A stretch of DNA of 64,000 bases from Hymenobacter cellulosilyticus (GTDB lineage Bacteria > Bacteroidota > Bacteroidia > Cytophagales > Hymenobacteraceae). A program made the translations under genes and the position numbers. Under the pieces are notes generated by a model. It was given only the letters and a program-made list of their open reading frames with translations. It was not told the DNA's origin and made no database searches. Location of the stretch: NCBI RefSeq assembly GCF_022919215.1, contig NZ_CP095046.1:3462501-3526500 (forward strand), in the 5' to 3' direction. Below, piece by piece: positions 31,527-42,800 of the stretch. Each line of letters starts with the position of its first letter. Within the stretch, counting starts at the first letter, position 1.

Positions 31527-33988
31527 GTGAGACGCCAACTTCGCCGCCCACCAATACGGCTTTGCTGTACTTCCAGGCGCCAGCCAACTACTTCTGGCGC
31601 TGGGCCGACTCGGGCCAAATCGTGGAGTGGCAAAACGGCGTCACCATCAGTTACCGCGACGAGCTGCAGGTGGTAATAGCCACGCTGGCCGCGCAGAACC
31701 TGCCGCCGCTGGGTGCGGTGCTGTTGCTGCTGGCGGCCTGCTCCCAGGGCTGGCCCGCCTCGGGTGGACAGGGCGTGTTGGCAGGCCTGGCAACCATGTT
31801 CCGGGGCCACAAGGGCACCGACGAGCTGCAGTTCTACCTCAACCAGGCCTGCCGGTTTATGGACCTGGTCCACGAGCTGCCCCCGGAATTGCGCACCGGT
31901 CCCCGGAAGCTGCAGCTGTTTCAGGAAGTGTTGCAACCCGCAAGCACCCGCCGGACCGCCAAAGGCCAGCAGCTGGTAGCCGAGCGTACCCTTGACTTTG
32001 GCGACAGTCAGGGCGCCCTGGCCCAATGGGCGAGCGGCCGACTGGACGAGGCGCTGCGCCACAGCGGGCCGGCCGTTGCGGTGGAGTGCTTTCTGGCTGA
32101 TTTGCAGTGCCTCGACCAGGCCTTCCAGCGCTTTCCCAGTGCCGACTTATTGGCCTTGCGCCTGCGTACCGGCCTCGACCAGGTTCCCAAGCCGCTGCCC
32201 GAACCCGCGTTGCCGGAAGAGCCCGCCGCGCAGCCCACCGACCTGCTCGACCAGCTGGCCCAGGACCCGCGCACGGCTGGGCTGGCCCGGCTAACCCAGC
32301 GCCTGGTAGCCGCCCTGCGCATACCGATGCACACGCACCACGCTAGTGAGCAGCCGCTCGGGGGCATTGCCGACGTCGCAAATCGGGGCAACTTCGACCG
32401 GCTGCTGCTCAGTGAGCTGGCCCACGACGACCTGACACTGATGGCCCGCCTGGTAAACAATGAGGCGCTGTATCTGCGGCGGGAAGCGCCGCCCGCGCCG
32501 GAAGTTCGGCCCCGCGCCGTGCTGCTCGATACTACCCTGCGGATGTGGGGTGTGCCGCGGGTATTTGCCCTGGCTGCCGCCCTGGCCTGGACCCGCAACT
32601 CCCAGCACGGCCGCCAGCCGACCCCGGTGCTGGCCTACGCCCTGGGCGGGCGGCTGGTGGAGTGGGCTGATCTGGATTCCTTCGAGGGCGTGGTAGAAGC
32701 CTTGGGCCGCCTCGACGCCGCCCTGCACCCGGGAGCGGCCCTGCAGGTTTTTTCCCGCAACCAGACGGACTATGCCGGAGCCGACGCCCTACTTATTACC
32801 GCCGCTGAGCAGCTGACGGAACCCGCTTTTGCCGCGGCCCTGGCCGAGGCCACCGCTACGCTGCGCTTTCTGCTCACGGTAAATAGGAGTGGGGAATTGC
32901 AGCTCTATGAGTTTTACAACGGCTACCGCAGCTTGCTCAGTACTACTTCTTTCAATTTGGAAGAGCTGCTGTTTGCGCCGGTGCCGCGCCAGCCGCGCCG
33001 AATCCCACCGCCCGAGCGGTGGGGCCGGCCTTTGTGCAGGAACAGCCGGCCCCACTGTTTTTTCCGGCCACCGGCCTGCGCGTTTCGGAGCGCAATACCT
33101 TTTATCACCGCATCGGCGTGTTGGCCATCACCGACGCAAACCGGGTGCTGTTCTGGCCCGACCGGCGTACCGGAGCCCGGGAGCTGCTGCCTAGCATTGA
33201 GCCAGGTACCTTTTATTTCGGCTCCCACCAGCACACGGACCTGTTCGTGCTGGTCACGGCCGACGAGCTGCTGCGCATCTACCGGTTTGCTGTCAACGAG
33301 CCAAGTGGAGACGTGGAATTTATTGATCTGGACAACGAGTTGAGTACGTCGGCAGAAGTTGAGGTCCGGTTCAAGGAGGGCTGCTTCTACGTGCGCCGCG
33401 GCGCCAGCAACCTGGTATTCGACTGCCAGAGCCGGACTGTTATTGACCGGGCGTTGCCGTGGTTGCCGGAAGCCGAAACCAGTGGTTTTAAGCCAGATTT
33501 TGGCCAGGTTAAGCGTCATATCAACAACGGTTACACCCCGCTGCTGCGCATCAAGCGGATGGGAGTCAACAGCCCGGGACCTGGTCATAGGAAACCACAA
33601 AATCACGTTGCGAAGTAACGCCGACCTCTATTTAACGAGCACTGAGCCGGGCTCCTATTACGCGGCCGAGGATTTAAAATCGGCGCAATTCGTGGAGGAG
33701 GAGCCTTTGTCGACCAACGCCTGGGTGCGGCTGCAGCGCTTCCGCTGGCCCGGCGGCAGCGAGGCCATTGTTGATTCGCGGGGCCTGCTCCATTTGCGCA
33801 GCTCTGACTTGAGCGTGCCCGAAATGACCCTGACGCTGATCCTGGGCCGGCCGCTGGCCGCCTGGGCCGCCGACGGAACCGTGTGCGGCTCTTCCTACTT
33901 TACCGGGCCGGAGCCCGCCTCAGGTATACCGGTTGAAGAATTTTACGAGCAATACCTGCGTCGCTTCATCAGTGGCCTGATTGACTAA
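31523..33988 (+). CDS. vWA-domain protein with a C-terminal propeller-like region (frame broken twice)
   Basis: About 821 residues after adding one G at 33021-33024 and removing one at 33576-33578, the only apparent insertion in the window. Residues 1-300 are helical and Leu/Ala-rich. The vWA-like core begins near residue 330 with AVLLDTTLRMWGVPRVFALA, a degenerate metal site (D-T-T-L-R in place of DxSxS). From about residue 500, repeating strand patterns such as LVFDCQSRTVIDRALPWLPE and VIGNHKITLRSN suggest blades of a propeller. No signal peptide is seen. It would be the adaptor that the MoxR ATPase acts on. It is followed 10 bp later by the membrane component. Confidence 0.8.
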
Positions 33989-33998
33989 CCAAACCCCT

Positions 33999-36904
33999 AT
34001 GCAACTCACGCTCCGGTACCACGAAACGGCTCAGCGCCCGGTGTGCGCGGCTTTTCTGCGCGGCTCCGACCCGGCCGCCTGGCTGCGCGAAATGGGCCGC
34101 TGGGACTTGGATGCTGCCCAGCTGCAGTGCTACTTGGTGCCCGAATCCATCCGGTCGGTGCAGGTGGCCGGGCTGTTTGTGGTAGCCAGCGCCCCCTTGC
34201 CTGCCGACCTGCTGGAACCCTACGGCGTAGTGGCCGGGCGGCTGTTTGTGCCCGTCCAGGCTGGGCTGTGGCCTTCTACTACGCCCGAGGAACTAGGCCG
34301 CCTGCTACTCTGGCCCCGGCAGCTGCTGCACCCCAGCCTCGGATTTATCGGCTTTGAGGCTGCCGACGAGCTGGACCTAAGCACCCTGCTGCGCACGGGT
34401 CCGCCCCGGGCCACCGACTGGGGACTGGCCCGGCCCGGCCTGCCGCCCAAGCCGCGCCTGCTGCGGGTGGAAATCCTGCGTCCCTCGGCCGAGGAAGTGG
34501 TAGAGTCTATCCGGGAAGATGTGGGCACCGAGCCGCTTACCCAGCTCCTGGGCTCCAAGGAAAGCCAGCCTGGGCCTGGCTCCCGGCTCTGGCTAAACCT
34601 GCGCCATGCGCTTCTGGTGGCCGCTTTGGGAGTGGTGCAGGCAGTGCGCGGATTTTTTGGCAGTGAGCTGCTCAAGGTGCTGGGCGCGGCGGTGGGCATA
34701 TTAATGCTCGTGCTGTTATTCCTGGGCCTGTTCGTGAGTGTGGGCAATGGTAGTTTTTCCGGGATGGGCATCGTAGTGGCCGTAGTGCTCATGCTGCTGG
34801 CCCGGGGCATAGGCAGCTTTATGAGTGGCCGGGTTTCTTCCGGAGGCACCAGTCGGCAGCCGGTGCGGCGCCCAACGGGCAGCTCGGGTGGCCCGGGTGG
34901 ATTAAGCCGTTTGGAGCGGTGGCTAGGCGGCAGCATCAAGGACCTGGAGCAGAAGCGGCAGAACGAGATAGAGCGGCTGCTGCGTCTGTTCGGGGAAAAT
35001 ATGGAGGAAGCCCTGAAATACGCCATTCCTCTGGGCGGGTCCTACCAGGACCGCGGCACGGCGGCTCCCTCGGCCCACCTGGGCCCGCGCGCTACCGATT
35101 TTAGCCTCGGGGGTTGGGTGGAGGCCGGGCCGTGGATTCCTGGAATATCGACGCCTACCGCTTCGATTTGCAGCAGCGCTACGAGCAGGCCGCCCGCCAG
35201 GAAGCCGAGGCGGGGCGCTACAAAAAGGCCGCCTACATTCAGGCTCACTTGCTGGGCAACTATCTGGCGGCTGCCCAGGTGCTGGAGCAGGGCGGCTTTT
35301 ACCGCGAAGCCGCCGCCCTCTACAAAGACCACCTCAAAAACCTGCCCCTCGCCGCCCAGTGCCTGGAAAACGGCGGCCTGCTGCTGGAAGCCGTGGAGCT
35401 GTATGAGGAGCTGCAGCAGCACGAAAAAGCCGGTGACCTATACGGGCAGCTGGAGCAGCCCGAACTGGCCGCCCGCCACTACGAGCGCAGCGTGGACAAG
35501 CTGCTCGGCAATCAGGACCACCTCGACGCGGCCCGGATTCTGAGCGACAAGCTCGCTGCTGCTGACCGGGCCCAACAGGTGCTGCTGCAGGGCTGGGCTG
35601 GCTCCCGGCAGGCGGAAAATTGCCTCAAGCAGTACTTTGCCCTGGCCGCGGCGGCGCCCGAGCCTGACCTCGGCGCGCAGGTACGCCAGGTATATCGGCA
35701 GCACACGCCCACCGAACGGCGCGTGACCCTGCTGCAAGTGCTGGCGGCCGTAAACGAACAACACCCCGATGCCGAGCTCCTGACCACTTCCCGCGACGTA
35801 GCCTACGAAGTGGTTAGTGCCGAAGCTGCCGCCGGCAATACCACGCCCCTGGCCCTGTTGCGCCATTTTTTGCCCGACGACCGGCTGCTAGGCGCCGACG
35901 TGAGCCGCTACGCCACCAGCCGGCAAAAGCGCCTGCGGGACGCGCTGCCAACCGCTCCGGCCGGCTTTCAGCTGGATGCAACCATCACCTGGCTCACGGC
36001 CGCCAGCCACGGGGCACAGTGGCTGCTACTGGGCCAGCGCGACGACCAGCTGCACCTGGCCCGCTGCAACGGGTACGGCAATGTGGAATACTATTCCTGG
36101 TCAAACTCCATCGACCCGGGCTACGGGTGGTGCTGGTAGCCGATGACCGGCAGAGTTCCCGCATTCTGGTGCGCCCGTCCCGCGGGGTACTGCTGGACAC
36201 CAAGGTGCTGCCCAAAAACAAGTACTTCACCGAAAGCCTCACTGTGGAGTGCCCGCCCTGGTTGCCGGAGTGGCCCGCCGGGTGGCGCTGCTGCCCCATG
36301 GCAACATCGTCTCGATGAGTTTGCAGGACGGCAATACGGTGCAGGAGCAAGGGTTTAGCGGCACCGGCCAACTGTTGGATACCTGGACTTACGACCTGAC
36401 GAAAACAGCGCCGACTTTTACGTCCGTTGAGCGGGCTTGGCCCTGTGAGTTGTTTGTTGATGCTGCCCGGAGTTACACCTACTGGAATCAGTGGCTGGTT
36501 GTCATGGACGAAATCATGGGACCTATTGCGGCGCATGAGTTAAGCGGAACAGTGGTGCAGCTGGCCCGCTCGCCCTACACGGCCGAGCTGCAGCTGGCAG
36601 TGGCCACGCAAACGGGCCTGCAGGTGTGGGAGCCCGAAAACTCGGCCAAGCGCAAACCAACCCCGGAAATAGCAACCAACTGCGCTGCCAACATGGACCT
36701 GCGCTTCGTGGCCCGGAGCACGTGGCCGTAGTCGACATTCAGGCCGTAGAGCTTTACCACCTTTCGGCGGACGGCCCCCGTCTGGTGCGCACCATCGAAA
36801 CCCAGAGCGAATTTGTGGCCGCGCTGACCACTACCGACCGCCAACGGTTTGCATTGCTCGAAGCCTCGGGCCGGGTCGTGCTGCACAGCTTGCCGACGGT
36901 ATAG
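33999..36904 (+). CDS. Membrane-anchored TPR/propeller protein, bpX6-like (frame broken four times)
   Basis: About 969 residues after adding single bases at 35109-35113, 36121, 36252-36254 and 36710-36711. Residues of about 1-190 are cytoplasmic-type sequence (LRYHETAQRPVCAAFLRGSD). Three hydrophobic spans lie near 200-220, 226-248 and 255-272 (VLGAAVGILMLVLLFLGLFV and MGIVVAVVLMLLARGIG). Then come a Gly-rich linker, a coiled-coil-like stretch, and LGGLGGGRAVDSWNIDAYRF after repair. Helical repeats with TPR character follow (YEQAARQEAEAGRYKKAAYI, VLEQGGFYREAAALYKDHL). The last 300 residues look like a beta-propeller (VELYHLSADGPRLVRTIET). This is the usual design of the largest gene in these systems. 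It fixes the machine to the membrane. Confidence 0.8.
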
Positions 36905-36969
36905 AATACATTATAATCCAAAATAAGGGGAAAGTATTTGAGCTATTGGGGTAAGAACTTTACGAAATG

Positions 36970-37398
36970 TTATCTAGGTAACTTAATTTTCTTCAAGGTG
37001 AATCCTGCTAGGACACTATTGTCAAAGGACCAAATTGTTACTTCTGTATAAGATTTGTATGCTCGTACTATTTTAACGCTGCTCTCGTGGGATTTTTTTA
37101 CAAGTGAGTCTCCTGCCGTGAGATAGTCGCTACAAGGTCCGGGAACAGCCAGAATTACCTTATAGGTACCTATCCTAACCATAGGTTCACCTCGATTATA
37201 CCCATAAATTGTGTCTATTACACCCCGTATTCTCATTTGCTCATATTCGTTTCCTGAAATAAATGAATGGACATCTTTTGACTTAATAAATTTCCCTTTG
37301 CTTTTACTTATTTGACTAATAACGATAATGCTTGAAAAAATTAGTGCACCTAGTATTTTAAGCGAAAAAAGTTTGTTATTTCTGTTTGTATCTGGCAT
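36970..37398 (-). CDS. AT-rich orphan protein with one N-terminal membrane segment
   Basis: 142 residues from MPDTNRNNK (37398); an in-frame ATG 18 codons earlier is less likely. One hydrophobic segment at about residues 11-26 (LGALIFSSIIVISQ), then a basic region (KSKGKFIKSKD), then a beta-rich part with RIRGVIDTIYGYNRGEP and YKVILAVPGPCSDYLTAGD. The second half resembles small exported or membrane-tethered proteins known only as hypothetical in Cytophagales. Base composition is strikingly AT-rich, with many AAA/AAT/ATT codons, unlike every neighbour, which suggests recent transfer. Function unknown. Confidence 0.65.
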   Translation of the reverse strand: MPDTNRNNKLFSLKILGALIFSSIIVISQISKSKGKFIKSKDVHSFISGNEYEQMRIRGVIDTIYGYNRGEPMVRIGTYKVILAVPGPCSDYLTAGDSLVKKSHESSVKIVRAYKSYTEVTIWSFDNSVLAGFTLKKIKLPR

Positions 37399-37486
37399 GC
37401 AATAGAAATTAAGAAAATGAGCCGTACTAGCTAAAGGTAGGCAATGCTGCACGAACTTTTAATCTAAACTTACGCTAGTTTCCAAG

Positions 37487-37502
37487 TGCATACTGGTATG
37501 CA
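37487..37502. repeat. 16-bp perfect palindrome upstream of the AT-rich gene
   Basis: TGCATAC-TG-GTATGCA, 7-bp arms with a 2-bp centre. It lies 89 bp upstream of the start codon of the AT-rich gene and 24 bp beyond the stop of the GH2 gene. It may be an operator for the former (inference). Confidence 0.45.
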
Positions 37503-37525
37503 TACTTTCTATACCGCCTTCCGTT

Positions 37526-40413
37526 TTAAAACAAGTCGTCCTTGACCGGAGCTGTGTAGGGCTGGGGCTTGGAGTCCGTTTTGGGCAGGCCGAAATAGAA
37601 GTACAGGGTGCGCTTGGTGCTGCCGCTGAGGTGGTTCAATTCGCTCTGGGGCCCAGGTTCTTGGTGTTGGCGTCGATATTCAGCGCCAGCTTGGTGCCCA
37701 GGGGCGGAATGGCATCGAGGAAGGAGAGGTTGCCCGAGGGCAAAGCCGGGAGGGCTTCACGCCCGAGAGGCCGTAGAAATCGAACAGGCGCACATAGAGA
37801 CCTTTGTCGGGCGAGGCAATGAGGAATTTGCCTTCCACGGTGTTCATTTCTAGCCAGGCAATGTCGGCGAAGTAGCCCTTAAATTCAGGGTAGATCCAGG
37901 GGCAGCGCCGGTTTGGGTGTTGTTGTAGGCGTTTTCCCAGACGTTGTCGCCCACGCCCTGCAGGCGGTTTTTCCAGACCCGGTAAGGTCCCTTGCCCAGC
38001 CACTTGGCACCCAGTACGTAGTTTTCAGGGTAGGTAAAGCTCAGCCCGCTGAAGGCGTAGTCGCCGGCAGGCAGGCTGTACTCGTAGTCCATGCGCAGCC
38101 AGCCCGAGCCGTGCATCTTGTAGCGCACCGCCTTCAGGTCGCCGCTGTACGTCACGTCGACTATTTCGCCGTCGGCCTCGGCGTGGTGCTGCAGGCTGGT
38201 AAAGGAGGCCGCGCCGCTGACCAGCACCGGGCCGCCCGCAAAGGAAAGCTTGTCGCCGTTGTTGCCTTTCACGCCGGTGATTTTGCCGGTGGTTTTGTTG
38301 AAGGCCACCACAATGTTGTTGGCTTTCAGAGTCAGCAAGGAGTCTGCGTCGGTGACTTCCACCGGGCTTTTCTCGGCCGAAGCCAGGGCTACCACGCCGT
38401 CGAGCACCTTCTGGTTGCCGCCGGTTTTCCAGGTCCATTTATACACCAGGTTTTTCTGCGGGTCGAAGGCCGAGAGCACCAGCGCGTCGTAGTTTTTCCA
38501 GTCTTTGGGCAACTCCAGCTTAAGCTTCCCCTTGGCCAGGGGCCTGACGTCGGGGCTTTTGAGGCGGCTTTTCTTGCCCGAAATCGAGCCGGCAAACGGG
38601 TCGGTGGGCTTGCGGTAGTTTACCAGCTCCCACTGGAAAAAGCACTGATTGAGGTTATTGAAATGGTAGCGGTTCTCGACTTCCACCGTGCCGTTGAACC
38701 TGGCGGGCAGTTCCTTGAGGTCAATCTTGATGGGCGAGAAAATTTCCCGTATGGCGTAGAAGCTGCCTTCCTTTTCGCGGTGCGGGCCCACCACGCCGTC
38801 GGGCGCATTCACCCCGTTTACGTCGATGATATTGCGCTGGTCGGTGCGCACGATGCCTTCGTCCACGAGGGCCCAGAGGAAGCCGCCGCCCGAGCGCTGG
38901 GACTTCCAGTGCAGCTCCCAGAAGTCGTTGAGGCCCACGGCCCGCCGCCGTCGTCCTGGCAGTGCAGGAACTCGGTGGGCATGTAAATCAGCGAATCGCT
39001 GAGGAGTTTCTGGGTGCTGTAGTAATTCTCGTAGTGGTTGCAGTCGATGCCGCTGTGCTGGTTGCCGGGGCGGTGGTGGGCGTGAATAACGGGGCGGCGG
39101 GAGAAGTCAAACTTGCCGTAGTCGTCGTCCAGCTCCTTGTTGGTGCCGCCCTCGTTGCCGTTGCTCCAGAAGATGATGCTGGGGTGGTTGGCGTCGCGAA
39201 TCACCATTTCCTTGACCAGCTTCTCGCCGGCCTTGGTGCTGTAAGCCTTCTGCCAGCCGGCCAATTCATCCAATACGTAGAGGCCCAGCGAGTCGCAGAG
39301 GTCCAGGAACTTCCCGTCGGGCGGGTAGTGCGACATGCGCACGGCGTTCATGTTCATTTCCTTGAGCAGCCGCACGTCGGCCAGCTGAATGGAGTCGTTG
39401 AGGGTGCGGCCGGTTTCGGGCCACCAGCTGTGGCGGTTGATGCCCTTCATCTTCACCTGGGTGCCATTGACGTAAATGCCCTGCCCGCGCCGCACCTCGA
39501 TGGTGCGAAACCCAAACTTGTCGGTGGTCTGGTAGAGCGTGGTGGCGCCCTGCCTCAAACTGGTGCGCACCCGGTACAGATTCGGCGTTTCCGAGGTCCA
39601 GAGCCGGGGCTTGCTCACTGAAGTGCGCAGGGTCACGACGGTATCTTTGGGGTTCACGGCTGCGCTGGCCGTGCCGATGACTTGGCCCGCCGCGTCCAGA
39701 ATGTCGGCCTGCACCTGGGCGCCGGCCGGGGCGTTGCGCACGAAGGCCTGCATGCCAAACGAGCCGTTGGCCTTGGCGTCGATGGACGTGTGGGTGATGA
39801 ACTGCCGGGGTAGGCCTCCACGTAGACCGGCCGGAAAATGCCCCGAACACCCAGTAGTCGGCCAGCCGCTCGGCGTTATTGACCGACTGTTCCGCCGACA
39901 TCTTGCTCACCGTGACTTCCAGCAGATTGCTCTGACCCGCGGGCTTGAGCTTGTCGGTAATGTCGTACTTGAACTCGTAGAAGGCGCCCTGGTGAATCGG
40001 GCCCGCGCTCTGCCCGTTGATTTTCACCTCAGTGTCCGTCATCGAGCCTTCAAAGACGATAAAGACCTGCTTATCCTGCCAGCCAGTGGGTACTGTAAAC
40101 TGATGCTTGTACTGGCCCTGCTCGTCGGCGAAGCGGAAATTCTTGCCGTAGGTTTTGTAGTCGCGGCCGTAGTTGTAGCTGCCGAAGCCCTGCTGCTCCC
40201 AGCAAGAGGGCACCGCAATCTTGGTCCAGAACCCGCTTTTCCGGCCCCGGTGCAGTAGAAGTCCCACTGCACGGTGGGCTTGTTGTCGCGGCCCGAGAGG
40301 TACTGCACCTGCTTCTGCGGGGCAGTTTGGGCAGCTGAGGGCAAGGTGCTCAGCAGCGCCGCGCCGGCCAGCACGTAGCGCGCCAGCTGGCGGAAAGTAG
40401 TGGAAAGGCCCAT
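37526..40413 (-). CDS. GH2 family glycosidase (frame broken seven times)
   Basis: About 964 residues after adding single bases at 40245-40248, 39841-39844, 39807-39810, 38941-38943, 37899-37902, 37748-37750 and 37648-37651. The start MGLSTTFRQ gives a signal peptide ending PSAAQ. The sugar-binding domain shows VPSCWEQQGFGSYNYGR and GSMTDTEVKING. The Ig-like part shows SKPRLWTSETPNLYRVRT. The TIM barrel shows KGINRHSWWPETGR, MNAVRMSHYPPDGKFLDLCD, acid/base SNGNEGG (near residue 419) and a nucleophile region PTEFLHCQDD (near 480). It would remove beta-linked galactose or glucuronate from RG-I side chains. Stop taken at 37526 from the repaired frame. A regulon site lies upstream. Confidence 0.88.
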
Positions 40414-40496
40414 GGGGTAGAAGAAGGTGGGAAGGGTTCGGGGAAGGGCAGCCGGGCTACCAGACGCTAACGTACTGCCCACTCCGTTGCCGCCTG

Positions 40497-40512
40497 TCCT
40501 GTAGTTTCCTGC
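40497..40512 (-). promoter_or_regulatory. Rhamnose-regulon direct repeat upstream of GH2
   Basis: On the minus strand it reads GCAGGA-AACT-ACAGGA, and after exactly 22 bp comes TACGTTAG (40474-40467), a TAnnTT-type -7 box. It lies 84 bp from the GH2 start. This indicates that GH2 has its own promoter within the run of minus-strand genes. Confidence 0.6.
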
Positions 40513-40576
40513 TTGGCGTTTTTAGTACAAGTCATGTCGAGCAAAGCAAGACATGACGTTCTTTTCTGCGCCTTGG

Positions 40577-41538
40577 CTATTGCTTGAGCAACACTTGCAA
40601 CTCCTGCTCGGTAATCGGCAGGATGGTGCCGTGGCGCAGACCCGCGGGCAGTTGAATCTGGTCTGAGACGTCGGTCCAGGTTTTCAGGTCCCGGGAGCGT
40701 ACGGCTCCATAGCGGTGCAGGCGGTATTTGTCGAAGTACACCAACCAGTCCTGGCCCAGGCGCACAGCCGAAGGTCCTTCGGCCCAGTAGTCGCCGGTGA
40801 TGGGGCCGAGAGCTGGGTGTAGGGGCCGGTGAGGTACTTGCTGTAGGCTAGGCGCAGGTTTTTGCGGGGCGTGGGCTCCAGCGTCTCGTCCTTGAGAAAC
40901 ATCACGTAGCGCTTGCCATCCTGCTGAATGCTGGCGTCGATGACGTTGAAGCCGGGCTCGTAGAGCAGCTGGGCGGGCGTGTAGGTTTGAAAGTCCTTGG
41001 TGGCGGTGTAGTAGATGCGGTGGTTGTAGCTGCTTTCACCCTTGGCCTGGGTTTGGGGAAAGCGGCCGGTAATGGTAGTGGCCCAGTAGATGACGTACTG
41101 CTTGGCTTTCTCGTCGTAGTTGATTTCCGGGGCCCAGCAGTTGCGGGCTCCGGGCTCGTGCTGCATCACCGGAATAAACTGCTGCTCCGACCAGTGCACC
41201 AGGTCCGGAGAGGAAGCGTAACCGATGCCCTTGTCGTTCCAGCTCACCGTCCAGACCATATGGAACCGCCTATCGGGGCCACGCAGAATGCAAGGGTCGC
41301 GCATGAGGCGGTCCTGGGCCACGGCGGGCTTCAGAAACGAGCTGTCGTTTTTCAGGGCCGTCCACTGGAAGCCGTCGCGGCTGTAGGCCAGGTGCAGACC
41401 ATCCTTACTGTTGCCTTTGAAGTAGGCAAACACCAGGGGCTGCGACAGCGGCTGCTGGGCTGCGGTGGCCAGGGGAAGCAGATTGGCGACGGGCAGGAGT
41501 ATTTTTAGAAGCAGGTTCTTCGAAAGAAACGACATCAT
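40577..41538 (-). CDS. GH43-like glycosidase (frame broken once)
   Basis: About 320 residues after adding one base in 40802-40805; the start is at either of two adjacent ATGs (41538, 41535). The signal peptide ends near ATAAQQ. The five-bladed propeller motifs are visible: FAYFKGNSKDGLHLAYSRDG, LMRDPCILRGPDRRFHMVWT (general acid/base scheme Asp), NCWAPEINYD, NVIDASIQQDGKRYVMFLKD and DYWAEGPSAVRLG, the last restored by the repair. Family 43 enzymes release arabinose, xylose or galactose. The substrate here is unknown, but the location among RG-I genes suggests arabinan or galactan side chains. It precedes GH2 on the same strand. Confidence 0.82.
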
Positions 41539-41566
41539 AGAATTCTTGAGAAAGCTAAAAGTGGAC

Positions 41567-41667
41567 TGTCATCCTGAGCTTGCGAAGGACCTTATGGGAT
41601 ACGAACGACAAGTTAAACAACGCCTCGTGCCAGCGTGATAAGGTCCTTCGCTAAGCTCAGGATGACA
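41567..41667. repeat. Paired inverted repeat, family B
   Basis: The left arm 41567-41595 (TGTCATCCTGAGCTTGCGAA start) and right arm 41638-41667 are inverted copies, with about 42 bp between. It lies between the two GH43-like genes, within a run of co-directional genes. Confidence 0.8.
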
Positions 41668-41698
41668 GACAGACAACTTCCTGAAGCTCATCTACCAA

Positions 41699-42738
41699 CT
41701 ACCTCTTGCGGCCCCGCTTTCCTGCTTTGCCCAAATCCACGTAGGTCGGCTCGTCGCGGTTGGTGGAAAGCTTGCCCGCCGCGTAGTGCAGCTCCACGAC
41801 CTGAATCAGGCTGCGCTTGGCGGCAATGGTGCTGGCGGCCGAGGGCGTCCCCTGCCGGCGGCCAGGGTGGGTGAAGTAGAACAGGTAAGCCCGGTCGTTG
41901 TGCACTACCACGTCGCAGTGCCCGCCGATGGCCTGGTCCTCGGGCCTTTACCGGGCAGCTCCAGCAGCCGCTCAGCCTGGGCGGTCCAGGTTTTCAGGTC
42001 GGGGGAGCTGTACACGGCCAGGCCCTGCCACTTGTCGATAATCATCCAGTACTGGCCTTGCCAGCGGAATACCTTCGGGCCTTCACCGCGCTCCTTGAGG
42101 GCCTGGCCGTGGTCCTGCCAGTGGTAGAGGTCGGGGCTGTCGGTGTAGTAGATGCTCTTGCCGGCCCGCTCGTTGTTGTACCACATTCGCCAGGTGCCGT
42201 CAGGCAGGCGCAGCACACTGGCGTCGATGACCTTGTCCGTGGCCAGCGCCAGGGTCGACTGGTACTGCCAATTGAGCAAGTCCGAACTGGTCAGGTGCAG
42301 GATGTGGCGCGGGTGGTTCCAGTCGGTAAACACGCCCGGCACGTAGGTCAGAAACATGTGGTACAGGCCCTTGTCCTCCACCACATCCGGGGCCCAGTGG
42401 GTGTACTGCGGGGTGGGTCGGTAGCCAATGTTGGCCGTGTCGCGGTAGCGCCAGGTAGCCCCGCCGTCCCCGGATTCGGCAATGCCGATGCGGGTGCCGT
42501 GCACCCAGGTGACGCCCTGGGCCGTGGTATCGGTGGCCCGGCGGTTGGTGTAGAACATCCACCATTTCTGCTCCTTCTTATTCCAAATTACGACCGGGTC
42601 GGCGGCCCCATCATACACCGGGTCCCGAAACAAGGGCTTGGCGGCCAGCTTACCGGCCGGATTAGCCTGGGCTAATGCACCCAGGGGCAGCAGGAGCAGA
42701 AGCAATAAACCAAGCTGTTTTATTGGGGTAGGCATCAA
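41699..42738 (-). CDS. GH43-like secreted glycosidase, second copy (frame broken once)
   Basis: About 346 residues after adding one base in 41942-41944. Signal peptide MMPTPIKQLGLLLLLLLPLG, ending GALAQ. The propeller shows PVYDGAADPVVIWNKKEQKW, WWMFYTNRRA, QYTHWAPDVVEDKGLYHMFL, TDKVIDASVLRLPDGTWRMW, GEGPKVFRWQGQYWMIIDKW and GGHCDVVVHNDRAYLFYFTH. The Asp and Glu of family 43-type catalysis are consistent with these positions. It is more distant from GH43 than the previous gene, so a related propeller family remains possible. It sits between the CE12 gene (62 bp upstream) and a repeat. Confidence 0.8.
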
Positions 42739-42800
42739 CCGAGTGGAAGTCGTGAGGATTGGTAAGAAATAAACGGAACTCTACTCAACCGGCTCCGGCC

